Shown: piece after piece, positions 1 to 6,604 of the stretch
How positions within the stretch are numbered: the first letter of the stretch is position 1
Layout of the letters: the number at the start of each line of letters is the position of its first letter
DNA from: JAICLL01 sp035252155
Lineage (GTDB): Bacteria; Planctomycetota; Planctomycetia; Pirellulales; JAICIG01
Reading direction: 5' to 3'
Assembly (NCBI GenBank): GCA_035252155.1
Contig: DATFDL010000173.1
Coordinates: 1-16,922 of the forward strand
Length of the DNA stretch: 16,922 bases
Program-made: the position numbers and the translations under genes
The notes under the pieces: generated by a model
Told to the model about the DNA's origin: nothing
The model's database searches: none
Seen by the model: the letters and a program-made list of their open reading frames with translations, nothing else

Positions 1-25
1 CGAAGGATCATCCTGCCCTTGATCT

Positions 26-961
26 TCAAAGCTGAACAGAGCCCGAGCTCTCGCCCGGCGCGGTCACTCGCAAGAAAAGCCGCTCCAGGTTTTCCTCGTC
101 GGGCTTGACGAGGTTCAACACCACCGAACTGGCCGCGGCCAGGCGAAAGAACTCGCTGTTGTGCCAGTTGGGCGGTGCGACGATGGTGGCGGTCGCCTCG
201 CCGGCGGCGGCAATCTCGATGCCGGCATCGCGCAGAGCGCCTAAGAATCCATCGGGCTTGCCGTGCCAGCCAAGTTCAAAACGGTTGCCGACGATCTCCC
301 GCAGCGCGTCGATCGTGCCGGAGCGGACCACGCTGCCGCGGTGCAGCACGACGATGTGCCGACAGAGTCGCTCGATGTCGCCCAACAAGTGCGTGCAGAG
401 AATGAGGCTTTTCCCCGTCTCGGCGATGAGGTCTTCAAGCAATCCCAGCATTGCTTCGCGGCCGGCGGGGTCGAGGCCGTTGGTCGGCTCGTCGAGCAGC
501 AGCAATTGCGGATCATGCACCAGGGCGGCGGCCAGCTTGAGCCGCTGGACGTTGCCCGTCGAATACTCTTCCAAGCGGCGGTACCGCAGCTCGCCGAGCC
601 CGACATAGCCGAGCACTTCGTGCGCGCGTCGCCGCGCGTCACGCCGCGGCATGCCGTACAGCTCGCCCGACAACGCGACGTATTCGACGCCCTTCAACAG
701 CGGCACGACGGCCGAGGTTTCGGGCATGTAGCCGATCTGCCCGCGCAGGCGGCGGCCAGCGGCGGCCAGCTTGCAATCGAGAATGGCGCCGTGGCCGGAG
801 TCGGGGCGAAGCAGGCCGAGCAAGATTTTGAGCAAGGTCGATTTGCCGGCGCCATTGTTGCCTACAAGCCCGACCGTGCCGGACTCTAGCGTGAGCGTTA
901 CATTGTCCAGCGCGCGCACCTGCCCGAAGCTGCGACTGATTTCGACGAGTTCGACCAGCAC
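26..961 (-). CDS. ABC transporter ATP-binding protein (ABC-2/exporter type)
   Basis: The 311-residue protein is the cytoplasmic ATPase of an ABC transporter. It shows Walker A GNNGAGKST (34-42), a Q-loop region IGYMPE in which Glu replaces the usual Gln (77-81), a divergent signature YSTGNVQR (133-140), Walker B LLLLDEP (153-159), the D-loop NGLD, and the switch His at 191 (CTHLL). About 100 residues after the ATPase core form a C-terminal extension like those of ABC-2 export and drug or lipid transport ATPases. The start is GTG at 961, supported by AGGAA (968-972) six bases upstream. It follows the 86-residue gene by 18 bp, so the two are probably co-transcribed. No permease is visible, but the window ends 25 bp past its stop codon. 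The substrate cannot be told from the sequence. Confidence 0.93.
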   Translation of the reverse strand: MLVELVEISRSFGQVRALDNVTLTLESGTVGLVGNNGAGKSTLLKILLGLLRPDSGHGAILDCKLAAAGRRLRGQIGYMPETSAVVPLLKGVEYVALSGELYGMPRRDARRRAHEVLGYVGLGELRYRRLEEYSTGNVQRLKLAAALVHDPQLLLLDEPTNGLDPAGREAMLGLLEDLIAETGKSLILCTHLLGDIERLCRHIVVLHRGSVVRSGTIDALREIVGNRFELGWHGKPDGFLGALRDAGIEIAAAGEATATIVAPPNWHNSEFFRLAAASSVVLNLVKPDEENLERLFLRVTAPGESSGSVQL

Positions 962-967
962 TCGGGA

Positions 968-972
968 TTCCT
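968..972 (-). promoter_or_regulatory. Ribosome binding site for the ABC ATPase
   Basis: AGGAA on the minus strand lies six bases before GTG at 961. It decides in favour of a GTG start, since no ATG is well placed. Confidence 0.6.
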
Positions 973-979
973 GATCGGT

Positions 980-1240
980 CTATGACTTGGCGAGCAGCTC
1001 TTCGAGCAACTTGGCCAGCAGCGCGGGATTGTCCGAATCAACGATCTGTTGAACGCGCGAGGCGGGCACCTTAAGCTTGGCGAGCGAGGTCGCGGCTTGC
1101 GTCCACTTTCGCTGTCGTGCTTTTCCTTCGGCCAGATACAGGTCGGTCACTTGCTCTCCCAGCTTTTGCAGCAAGATCGCGTCTTGGTTCTGGTAGTAGT
1201 TTTTGATGATCTTTTCTTGATACTTGGTCCGTTCCGCCAT
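980..1240 (-). CDS. Small helical protein of unknown function, upstream of the ABC ATPase
   Basis: I do not recognise this 86-residue protein. The open frame extends to 1276, but the ATG at 1238-1240 (MAERTKYQEK) is chosen because AAGAGG (1248-1253) sits seven bases upstream. It is rich in Lys, Gln, Glu and Leu and has no signal peptide or membrane span, so it is predicted to be cytoplasmic and mostly helical. Residues 1-50 look like one long amphipathic helical stretch, followed by a compact Leu-rich C-terminus (NPALLAKLLEELLAKS). The 18-bp gap to the ABC ATPase and shared strand suggest one operon and possibly a shared role, which is inference. Codon use resembles that of its neighbours. 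Confidence 0.75.
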   Translation of the reverse strand: MAERTKYQEKIIKNYYQNQDAILLQKLGEQVTDLYLAEGKARQRKWTQAATSLAKLKVPASRVQQIVDSDNPALLAKLLEELLAKS

Positions 1241-1247
1241 GAACATG

Positions 1248-1253
1248 CCTCTT
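1248..1253 (-). promoter_or_regulatory. Ribosome binding site deciding the start of the 86-residue gene
   Basis: AAGAGG on the minus strand is seven bases upstream of ATG 1240. It favours the 86-residue product over the 98-residue reading from 1276. Confidence 0.6.
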
Positions 1254-1477
1254 GCCGTAAGATCTTGTTGCGTCAAAATGGTTGCTCTAATCTATCGGTT
1301 GCCGCGGGTATCAGCAATTCATCGAAAAACGTCGATGGGTTTTCGAGCGGATTTGACTCAAGATTTCAACCGCCGGGGCGAATGACTTTTGACCCATTCC
1401 GAACCCTTTGGCCGGGTGCCTGAAACCTGGCGGCTCGACGACGGGTATTGTCGTCACCCGTTACTTCGTTTTTGTGC

Positions 1478-1483
1478 AGGAAA
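1478..1483 (+). promoter_or_regulatory. Ribosome binding site for the 594-residue exported protein
   Basis: AGGAAA lies seven bases before ATG 1491. Together with the signal peptide that begins there, it rules out the in-frame upstream start near 1389. Confidence 0.65.
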
Positions 1484-1490
1484 CCCAACC

Positions 1491-3275
1491 ATGCAAACCA
1501 TTTGCCGTCTCGCCGTTCTGCTGCTCGTGGGTGCTTGGCCGTTGGCCGCGGCGCGGGCCGCAGCACCCTTGGACGCAGCGCCGTTTGATTCGCTGCCGAC
1601 CGAAACCGTAGCCGTGGTGCGAATCGCCTCGCTCGACAAGTTCGCCAGCGGATTTCAGGAGCTGGTAACCGCGATCGGCCCGCCCGCCACCGTGGCGGGA
1701 CCGGAGTTCGCCAAGGGGCTGAACGAAGGGTTCAAAATCGGGGCAGACGGTTCGGCGATCGATCGCGCCAAGCCGGTCTACGCGGCGGTGTTCGCCATCG
1801 AAGGGCAGCCGACGGAACCGGTCGCCTGGTTCGTCCAAACGGCTGACGAAGCCAATCTGCGCCGCACCGTGTTGAAGGTCGGCGCCGACAGCGACCTGAC
1901 CGTTGAAAAACGCCCCGACGGTTTTGAAAAAGTCGCAGCCGGGGCGGTCTGGTATTTCGCGCGCCGGGCCGATCTGGTGGTCTACACGCAAAACGAAGAA
2001 GTCGTCCGGCGGCTGAGCTTCGATCGCGGGCAACAACCCGGATTGTCGACGTTGATCGAGGCCCGGGCCGGCGATGTGCTTAAAGAGGGTGATGCCGCGA
2101 TCTTCGTGAACGTGGCTCAATTGATCGAAGTCTATGGGGCAAAGCTCGATGAAGCCCGCGACAAGCTGCGGCGGCAAATACAGACGTTGCCCAAAGAGTT
2201 TCTCGACAATGGCTTGAATCCCGAGGGCACCAAGAAAATGTACGGCGATGCCGCCGAAGTGGCCATCAATGCCGCTTACGACGGCCAGTGGGCAGCCGGC
2301 CGGCTGACCTTCAGCGCGTCGGGCGTCAGTGCGGCGCTGCTGCTGGGCGTCAAGGCAGAAACCAACACCGGCGACCTGCTCGCCGCCTATCCGCCCACGG
2401 GCTTCGACGCGCTGGGGCTGTTGCCTGCCGGCGCGGCCGTCTATTACGGCTACACCCCCTACTCGGAAGCGTTGATCGATTGGCGCCGCGATTGGCTGAA
2501 AATGTCATATGGCGCCGATTCGCCTAACACTCAAAAACTGCTGAATGCGGTCGAGACGCTCAGCCAGGCCGGTACGACGAGCACCGTCGGCAGCTTTTCG
2601 TTGCCATCGGGACTCGACAACGCGATAACCACCACCTCGATCAGCCAGGCCAAGGATGCCGAGAAACTGCGGGCTGGTGAAACCGCCTACCAGCCGGCCG
2701 CCAACGAGCTCAGCACACCGCTCTTCGCCCAGAGCATGACGCTGCAAGCCGGTGTGGAAACTTATCGCGACCATGTCGTCGACTTGCTCACCAGGCATTA
2801 CGAGTACAAAGAGACCGCGGATTTCGGCCAGCAGATCGGGCAGAAACTGATGCAAAAACTCTTCGGCGGCGATGAGTTGCAGTACCGAGTGACCACGGTC
2901 GAAGGCTTGATGGTCGAGGCCGGCGGCAACGACGCCCGATATTTGCACGAGTTGATCGACGGGTTGGCTTCGGGCGAGAAGGTGCTGGGCCTCGACGAAG
3001 CCTACGCTGCCACGCGCGATCAACTGGCCGAGCAGGCCAACGTCATCGCCCTGATCAACGTGCCGAAGCTGGTGGTAAATATCTTATCGATTGTCCGCAA
3101 CATTCCGCCCTACGATATGTTCTTGGCCCAGGCGCCGATCAATTACGGCGCACAACCGGCGGCATCGTATGCGGGATTGTCTTTGGGCACCGAGCCGAGA
3201 GCCGTTCGAGTCGAGCTGTTCATCCCCTCGAGTCAGCCGCAAGGCGTGCTGCAGATCTTCGGACAAGGGCGGTAA
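1491..3275 (+). CDS. Exported protein of unknown function, 594 residues
   Basis: The start at 1491 gives a classical Sec signal peptide: a short basic n-region (MQTICR), hydrophobic core LAVLLLVGAWPLAAA, and a likely cleavage after ARA near residue 23. The mature protein begins with a segment (PFDSLPTETVAVVRIASLDKF) of a kind I associate with large, poorly characterised planctomycete exported proteins, but I cannot assign a named domain. No catalytic motif, lipobox, cysteine cluster or C-terminal anchor is visible, and the rest alternates charged helices and Gly/Ala-rich strands. The protein should be periplasmic or outer-membrane associated. It stands alone, divergent from the 86-residue gene and convergent with the lpx operon; the intervening 290 bp holds repeats. 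Confidence 0.85.
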   Translation: MQTICRLAVLLLVGAWPLAAARAAAPLDAAPFDSLPTETVAVVRIASLDKFASGFQELVTAIGPPATVAGPEFAKGLNEGFKIGADGSAIDRAKPVYAAVFAIEGQPTEPVAWFVQTADEANLRRTVLKVGADSDLTVEKRPDGFEKVAAGAVWYFARRADLVVYTQNEEVVRRLSFDRGQQPGLSTLIEARAGDVLKEGDAAIFVNVAQLIEVYGAKLDEARDKLRRQIQTLPKEFLDNGLNPEGTKKMYGDAAEVAINAAYDGQWAAGRLTFSASGVSAALLLGVKAETNTGDLLAAYPPTGFDALGLLPAGAAVYYGYTPYSEALIDWRRDWLKMSYGADSPNTQKLLNAVETLSQAGTTSTVGSFSLPSGLDNAITTTSISQAKDAEKLRAGETAYQPAANELSTPLFAQSMTLQAGVETYRDHVVDLLTRHYEYKETADFGQQIGQKLMQKLFGGDELQYRVTTVEGLMVEAGGNDARYLHELIDGLASGEKVLGLDEAYAATRDQLAEQANVIALINVPKLVVNILSIVRNIPPYDMFLAQAPINYGAQPAASYAGLSLGTEPRAVRVELFIPSSQPQGVLQIFGQGR

Positions 3276-3333
3276 ATGAGAGTGTCCGCCGGGGCGCGCA
3301 TCGTTATCCGCATCATGTGTTGAGAAGTGTGCT

Positions 3334-3521
3334 GGGTGCCACGGCATCCGTCGCAGCGCGCGTGGCGTCGACGTCCGCATTGGCGCGGTCGCTGCGACGG
3401 ACGCCGTGCGGATCTGCCGCTTCTGCCTGACGTGAGGGCCGGGCCACACGGCGTCCGCCGCGGCGATTTTCGTCGCGCGTGAGGCAGCGTCGGCACCGCC
3501 GCAGCGGATGCCGTGGCACCC
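3334..3521. repeat. 188-bp palindromic element: two matched hairpins inside 17-bp terminal inverted repeats
   Basis: The element begins with GGGTGCCACGGCATCCG (3334-3350) and ends with its exact reverse complement (3505-3521); over 25 bases the ends match 22/25. Inside are four alternately inverted copies of a 19-base core: 3340-3358 (forward), 3390-3408 (inverted, 18/19 to the first), 3447-3465 (forward) and 3497-3515 (inverted, 17/19 to the third). Copies 1+2 and 3+4 form two hairpins, each 69 bases long with a 31-base loop, separated by 38 bases. No coding capacity is apparent and no clear target-site duplication flanks it. It sits between convergent genes. This is the architecture of a REP/BIME or MITE-like element; it may also end transcription in both directions. 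Confidence 0.85.
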
Positions 3522-3565
3522 AATTCATTCCGAAGCGGTGAATAGCAAACGGAATGAATTCCGTT
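3522..3565. repeat. Inverted pair of GGAATGAATT repeats; possible terminator of the lpx operon
   Basis: AATTCATTCCG (3522-3532) and CGGAATGAATT (3550-3560) form a perfect 11-bp stem with a 17-base loop. The right arm belongs to a full copy of the palindrome AACGGAATGAATTCCGTT (3548-3565). The pair starts directly after the 188-bp element and ends three bases before the stop codon of the Gfo/Idh gene (minus strand), where a terminator of the lpx operon would be expected. The same repeat occurs at 4684-4701, 4719-4733 and 8758-8773. Confidence 0.75.
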
Positions 3566-3568
3566 TTA

Positions 3569-4678
3569 CTAGCCCGCCTCGCGGCGAGGAATAGGCGCGG
3601 GGGCGGTCTTCCAGTTCCAGTGCGGGCCGCGCAGGATCTGGGGCGCGGCGGCAGGCCGTGGTCCCACCGGACCCGTCGGCGTTCCGTCCCAGGCGTGCAT
3701 TTCGACCTGTTCCAAAATACGCTCCGACACCGCCACGGCATCCAGACCTTGCTGGCCCGAGACCTGCGGCGCCCGCCCCGTTCGCACCGCCGCGACAAAC
3801 TCGGTCAGCTCGGCCGTGAGCGGATCGGCCGACGGCACCGCCAAAGCTTCGAGCGGCAAATGGTTGGTCAGCAGGCAATCTTTAAGCTGGCTCTTTTCGT
3901 CGGGCGGCAAGTGCTCGACGTCCAACTCATGGCGAAGAATCGTCTCGCTGGGCCGCACCATGCTCGCCGTCCGGGCCGCGAAGTCCAGAGCCGTGAACCC
4001 GCGCCGCGTCCAAACGTGCATCGTGCGGGCGGCCGTGTGACTGGCGCGCGAGGCGCTGAGCGTCGCCACGCAGCCGTTGGCAAACGTCAGCCGAGCATTG
4101 ACCAGATCTTCGTGGCGGCCGAACAGAGCCACGCCCAAGGCGTCGACGCGCCGCACGGGCGATTGGACCAGCGATAGCACCAGGTCGATATCGTGGACCA
4201 TCAGGTCGAGCACTACGCCGATGTCGGTCGAGCGAAAGCTGAACCCACCGCGGCGGACAGCTTCGATATATTTCGGTTCGCGCAGGTGCGGCGCGGCGGC
4301 CAGAAATGCGGGGTTGAACCGCTCGACGTGCCCGACTTGCAAGACCACTCCACTGCGACGGGCGGCGGCAACCATCTCGGCCGCCTCGGTTGTGTTGGTC
4401 GCCAAAGGCTTTTCGACCAGCAGGTGAACACCGGCGGCCAGCAGCTCGCGGGCCACCTGGCAGTGAAATCGCGTGGGAGTGGCGATCACTGCCGCGTCGA
4501 TCTTTCCGATCAGCTCGCGATAATCGGCGTAGGCCCGCGTCTGATGCAGGGCGGCAGCTTCAAGACGGTTGGCTTCGATCGGGTCGGCCACGCCCACCAG
4601 CTCGACGCCCGGCAACTCGGCCAGAATGCGGGCATGAATGCGGCCCAAATGTCCGACGCCCACCACGGCCGTCCGCAT
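3569..4678 (-). CDS. Gfo/Idh/MocA-family oxidoreductase next to lpxA (candidate UDP-GlcNAc 3-dehydrogenase)
   Basis: From ATG 4678 the protein has 369 residues. The Rossmann fold starts at once (AVVGVGHLG, glycines 7, 9 and 12), followed by the family motif EKP (89-91) and a DLMVHDID segment (158-165) holding the expected catalytic-site Asp/His. It should be a cytoplasmic NAD(P)-dependent sugar oxidoreductase. Placement directly after lpxA resembles GnnA, which oxidises UDP-GlcNAc at C3 before transamination by GnnB; that role is inference from context, and no GnnB-like aminotransferase is in the window. The start is uncertain: the frame stays open to GTG 4750, whose GTGA overlaps the lpxA stop. 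That longer form adds 24 residues encoded by two copies of the palindrome repeat (ERNEFRS). The best SD-like sequence, GGAGG (4702-4706), is separated from ATG 4678 by one repeat copy. Confidence 0.9.
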   Translation of the reverse strand: MRTAVVGVGHLGRIHARILAELPGVELVGVADPIEANRLEAAALHQTRAYADYRELIGKIDAAVIATPTRFHCQVARELLAAGVHLLVEKPLATNTTEAAEMVAAARRSGVVLQVGHVERFNPAFLAAAPHLREPKYIEAVRRGGFSFRSTDIGVVLDLMVHDIDLVLSLVQSPVRRVDALGVALFGRHEDLVNARLTFANGCVATLSASRASHTAARTMHVWTRRGFTALDFAARTASMVRPSETILRHELDVEHLPPDEKSQLKDCLLTNHLPLEALAVPSADPLTAELTEFVAAVRTGRAPQVSGQQGLDAVAVSERILEQVEMHAWDGTPTGPVGPRPAAAPQILRGPHWNWKTAPAPIPRREAG

Positions 4679-4683
4679 TGTAG

Positions 4684-4701
4684 AACGGAATTCATTCCGT
4701 T
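4684..4701. repeat. GGAATGAATTCCG palindrome, copy between SD-like sequence and start of the Gfo/Idh gene
   Basis: AACGGAATTCATTCCGTT is an 18-bp imperfect palindrome with 8-bp arms around a 2-base centre. On the minus strand it lies between GGAGG (4702-4706) and ATG 4678. Without it the spacing would be five bases. Confidence 0.8.
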
Positions 4702-4706
4702 CCTCC
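4702..4706 (-). promoter_or_regulatory. Displaced Shine-Dalgarno-like sequence of the Gfo/Idh gene
   Basis: GGAGG on the minus strand is 23 bases upstream of ATG 4678, too far to act directly. The whole 18-bp palindrome lies in that gap; folded as a hairpin it could bring the two sites together. This function is inferred, not shown. Confidence 0.4.
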
Positions 4707-4718
4707 GCCCTCATAGAT

Positions 4719-4733
4719 CGGAATTCATTCCGT
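4719..4733. repeat. GGAATGAATTCCG palindrome, second copy upstream of the Gfo/Idh gene
   Basis: CGGAATTCATTCCGT is in the same orientation as the copy at 4684-4701, 35 bases away. If translation starts at GTG 4750, each copy is read as the peptide RNEFRS. Confidence 0.8.
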
Positions 4734-4746
4734 CTCTCTTCTTCCA

Positions 4747-5553
4747 TCACGCGGCCCGTCTCCGCTCACGACCCCGGCCATGCTGCCCTTCTTGCTGCGT
4801 TTGCACGAACGACAGCAGCTCGTTCACCTGCGGCACAAGCTGGTTGTTGCTTCGCAGAATCTCACGGGCGTGGTCGAGCCCCACCTTGGCGCGATAGAGC
4901 AGCCGATGTGCCTCGGCCAGGCAACTGATCGCGTCGGCGGGAAAACTGTTTCGCTTGAGCGCGACTACGTTGATGCAGCGCGGCCGCGTGGGATGCCCGT
5001 CGACGAGCATGAACGGCGGCACGTCGTGCAACACGCGGCTGAGGCCCGAGACAAAGCTGTAGCTGCCGACCGTGGAGTAATGATGCACCGCCACTCCGCC
5101 CGACAACGCGGCATGGTCGTGTACGTGCACGTGGCCGCCCAGCAGTGTGCCGTTGGCAATGACGATGTGGCTGCCCAGGCGGCAGTCGTGGGCCACGTGA
5201 GTGCAGGCCATCAGGTAGTTGTGGTTGCCGACGCTCGTGACGCCGTCTTCTTTTTCGCTGGCCCGGTTCACCGTCACGCATTCGCGGAACATGTTGTGAT
5301 CGCCGATGACCACACGGGTGTCGCTGCCGCGATAGCTCAGGTCTTGCGGCTCGCCGCCGATAACCACACCGGGATAAAAATGGTTGTATTCTCCGACCGT
5401 CACATGGCCCATCAGCGTCACGCCGTTTTCCAGCCGCGTGCCACGGCCGATGCGCACGTGCGGACCGACGACGCAGAAGGGGCCGATTTCGACGTCGGCA
5501 TCGATTTCGGCCCGCGGGTCGACCACCGCGTGTTCAGCGATGAGAGAGGCCAT
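4747..5553 (-). CDS. lpxA: Acyl-ACP--UDP-N-acetylglucosamine O-acyltransferase
   Basis: LpxA catalyses the first step of lipid A synthesis, transfer of a hydroxyacyl chain from ACP to the 3-position of UDP-GlcNAc, in the cytoplasm. The 268 residues from ATG 5553 match the usual length (about 260). They show a left-handed parallel beta-helix of hexapeptide repeats (for example IGPFCVVGPHVRIG, residues 23-36), the catalytic segment THVAHDC with His119 and His122 (E. coli His122/His125), and a helical C-terminal domain from about residue 200. The frame also stays open to ATG 5616, which overlaps the lpxC stop as ATGA. The extra 21 residues (MSAADRNRKSKIQNPKS...) come from a GGATTTT heptamer array and look non-native, yet that start would be translationally coupled. 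No SD is seen before ATG 5553. Its stop overlaps the possible GTG start of the Gfo/Idh gene. Confidence 0.95.
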   Translation of the reverse strand: MASLIAEHAVVDPRAEIDADVEIGPFCVVGPHVRIGRGTRLENGVTLMGHVTVGEYNHFYPGVVIGGEPQDLSYRGSDTRVVIGDHNMFRECVTVNRASEKEDGVTSVGNHNYLMACTHVAHDCRLGSHIVIANGTLLGGHVHVHDHAALSGGVAVHHYSTVGSYSFVSGLSRVLHDVPPFMLVDGHPTRPRCINVVALKRNSFPADAISCLAEAHRLLYRAKVGLDHAREILRSNNQLVPQVNELLSFVQTQQEGQHGRGRERRRAA

Positions 5554-5565
5554 GGGAGGGATTGG

Positions 5566-5600
5566 GGATTTTGGATTTTGGATTTTGGATTTTCGATTTC
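5566..5600. repeat. Heptamer tandem repeat (GGATTTT)n at the lpxC-lpxA junction
   Basis: There are four exact GGATTTT units (5566-5593) and a degenerate fifth (5594-5600). The array lies between the ATGA overlap start (5616) and the homology-favoured start (5553) of lpxA, and reads in frame as KSKIQNPKS on the minus strand. A related heptamer array is at 16844-16878. Confidence 0.85.
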
Positions 5601-5612
5601 GGTCGGCGGCGC

Positions 5613-6524
5613 TCATGCTGTCCGTCTCAAACCACCGATCAGGTCGCCTTCGGTCAGCAGGGTGCGCACTAACTCGGCGTTCAAACGATGCCCGCTGCGA
5701 TACGCCACAATATGGGCCACCAGGTCGCAACCGGCCAAGGCCAAATCGCCCACCAGGTCGAGCGCCTTGTGCCGCACGCATTCGTCGCGGAACCGCAGCT
5801 CGTTGTCGATCGGTCCGTCGGCCCCAAAGATCAGCAAATCTTTGAGCGTGGCCCGCTGCCCAAGCCCTTGGGCCAACAGCCAGTCGGCCTCGGCCTTGAG
5901 CATGAACGTGCGGCTGGGCGCGAGCTCGCGGCGGAACGAGTCGGGCGTGATCGGCAGCGAAAACGTCTGCCGGCCGATGGCGTTCGACGAACCATAATCG
6001 AGATGAAACTTCAGCGACAGGCCGCCCGACGTGCTGGGCCGCGCCTCGACCCAGTTCTCCGCGGTCCCCAGTCGCGTGACTTCGCGAACAAACAGCGTCG
6101 GACGCACGGCGTTCTGCTCGACCACTCCGGCCGCGGCAAGCGCTTCGACAAACGGGAGGCTCGAACCATCGAGGCCGGGCATTTCGGTGGCGTCGACCCA
6201 GACTTCGCAATTGTCGATGCCCAGCCCGCCCAAGGCGGCCATGATGTGCTCGACCATTTCGACGCTGGCGCCGCCGCCGCGCAGCGTGGTGCGGCGGGGC
6301 GTCTCGACGCGGTTGGCCACCGCCGCGCGAATCCGCACCGGCCGAGTCAGGTCGCAGCGCACGAAAACGATGCCGGTATCGGGCGGGGCCGGCCGAAACT
6401 CGACACGCGCGTCGATGCCGCTCCAATAGCCAAAACCCTCGACCACCGCCGGTTGCAGCAGCGTCTGCTGACGGCGGGGTACGTGCAACGAGCGCCGCGA
6501 ATCATCCTTGAAGCGGTTCGTCAT
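5613..6524 (-). CDS. lpxC: UDP-3-O-acyl-N-acetylglucosamine deacetylase
   Basis: LpxC is the zinc deacetylase that commits UDP-3-O-acyl-GlcNAc to lipid A. The 303 residues match the family length. Glu92-His93 (VEHIMAA), His252 and Asp256 (RHKALDLVGD) and His279 (GHRLN) correspond to the zinc ligands and catalytic residues Glu78, His79, His238, Asp242 and His265 of E. coli; SRTF at 204-207 matches its ARTF segment. The N-terminal motif that is GVGLHTG in E. coli reads GFGYWSG (30-36), so the His19 equivalent is absent. The first ~18 residues are basic and may not be conserved. AAGGAA (6527-6532) lies very close to ATG 6524. The TGA stop overlaps a possible lpxA start as ATGA. No FabZ domain or fabZ gene lies between lpxC and lpxA. 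Confidence 0.96.
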   Translation of the reverse strand: MTNRFKDDSRRSLHVPRRQQTLLQPAVVEGFGYWSGIDARVEFRPAPPDTGIVFVRCDLTRPVRIRAAVANRVETPRRTTLRGGGASVEMVEHIMAALGGLGIDNCEVWVDATEMPGLDGSSLPFVEALAAAGVVEQNAVRPTLFVREVTRLGTAENWVEARPSTSGGLSLKFHLDYGSSNAIGRQTFSLPITPDSFRRELAPSRTFMLKAEADWLLAQGLGQRATLKDLLIFGADGPIDNELRFRDECVRHKALDLVGDLALAGCDLVAHIVAYRSGHRLNAELVRTLLTEGDLIGGLRRTA

Positions 6525-6604
6525 AGTTCCTTGCTGCGGTCGGTCGTGCCGCGGCTCGCGGCATCGGTTGACATGAAGATCCTTGGTGCAGAGTACAGAA
6601 GTGG

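Noticed and set aside
749..772. Short tandem GCGGCCA-like repeat inside the ABC ATPase gene
   Set aside because: It is explained by Ala/Gly/Arg codons in a GC-rich coding sequence.
263..889. 208-residue open frame opposite the ABC ATPase
   Set aside because: It mirrors the ATPase coding sequence and has no independent motif.
1323..1345. CGAAAA/TTTTCG inverted repeat in the gap between the 86-residue gene and the 594-residue gene
   Set aside because: Six-bp AT-containing stem only; no nearby promoter match with acceptable spacing. The 250-bp gap otherwise shows nothing I can name.
3313..3798. Arg-rich 161-residue open frame across the 188-bp element
   Set aside because: It reads through palindromic repeat DNA and the antisense side of the oxidoreductase gene; there is no conserved pattern.
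4780..5997. 405-residue open frame on the plus strand, antisense to lpxA and lpxC
   Set aside because: It lies fully opposite two genes with complete catalytic motifs; it has no recognisable domain and is His/Ala/Val-rich, as expected of a GC-rich shadow frame.
4747..6426. A 559-residue reading that would fuse a long N-terminal extension to LpxA
   Set aside because: The extension runs through lpxC in another frame and is Arg/Ala/Pro-rich nonsense; LpxA homology starts only at 5553.
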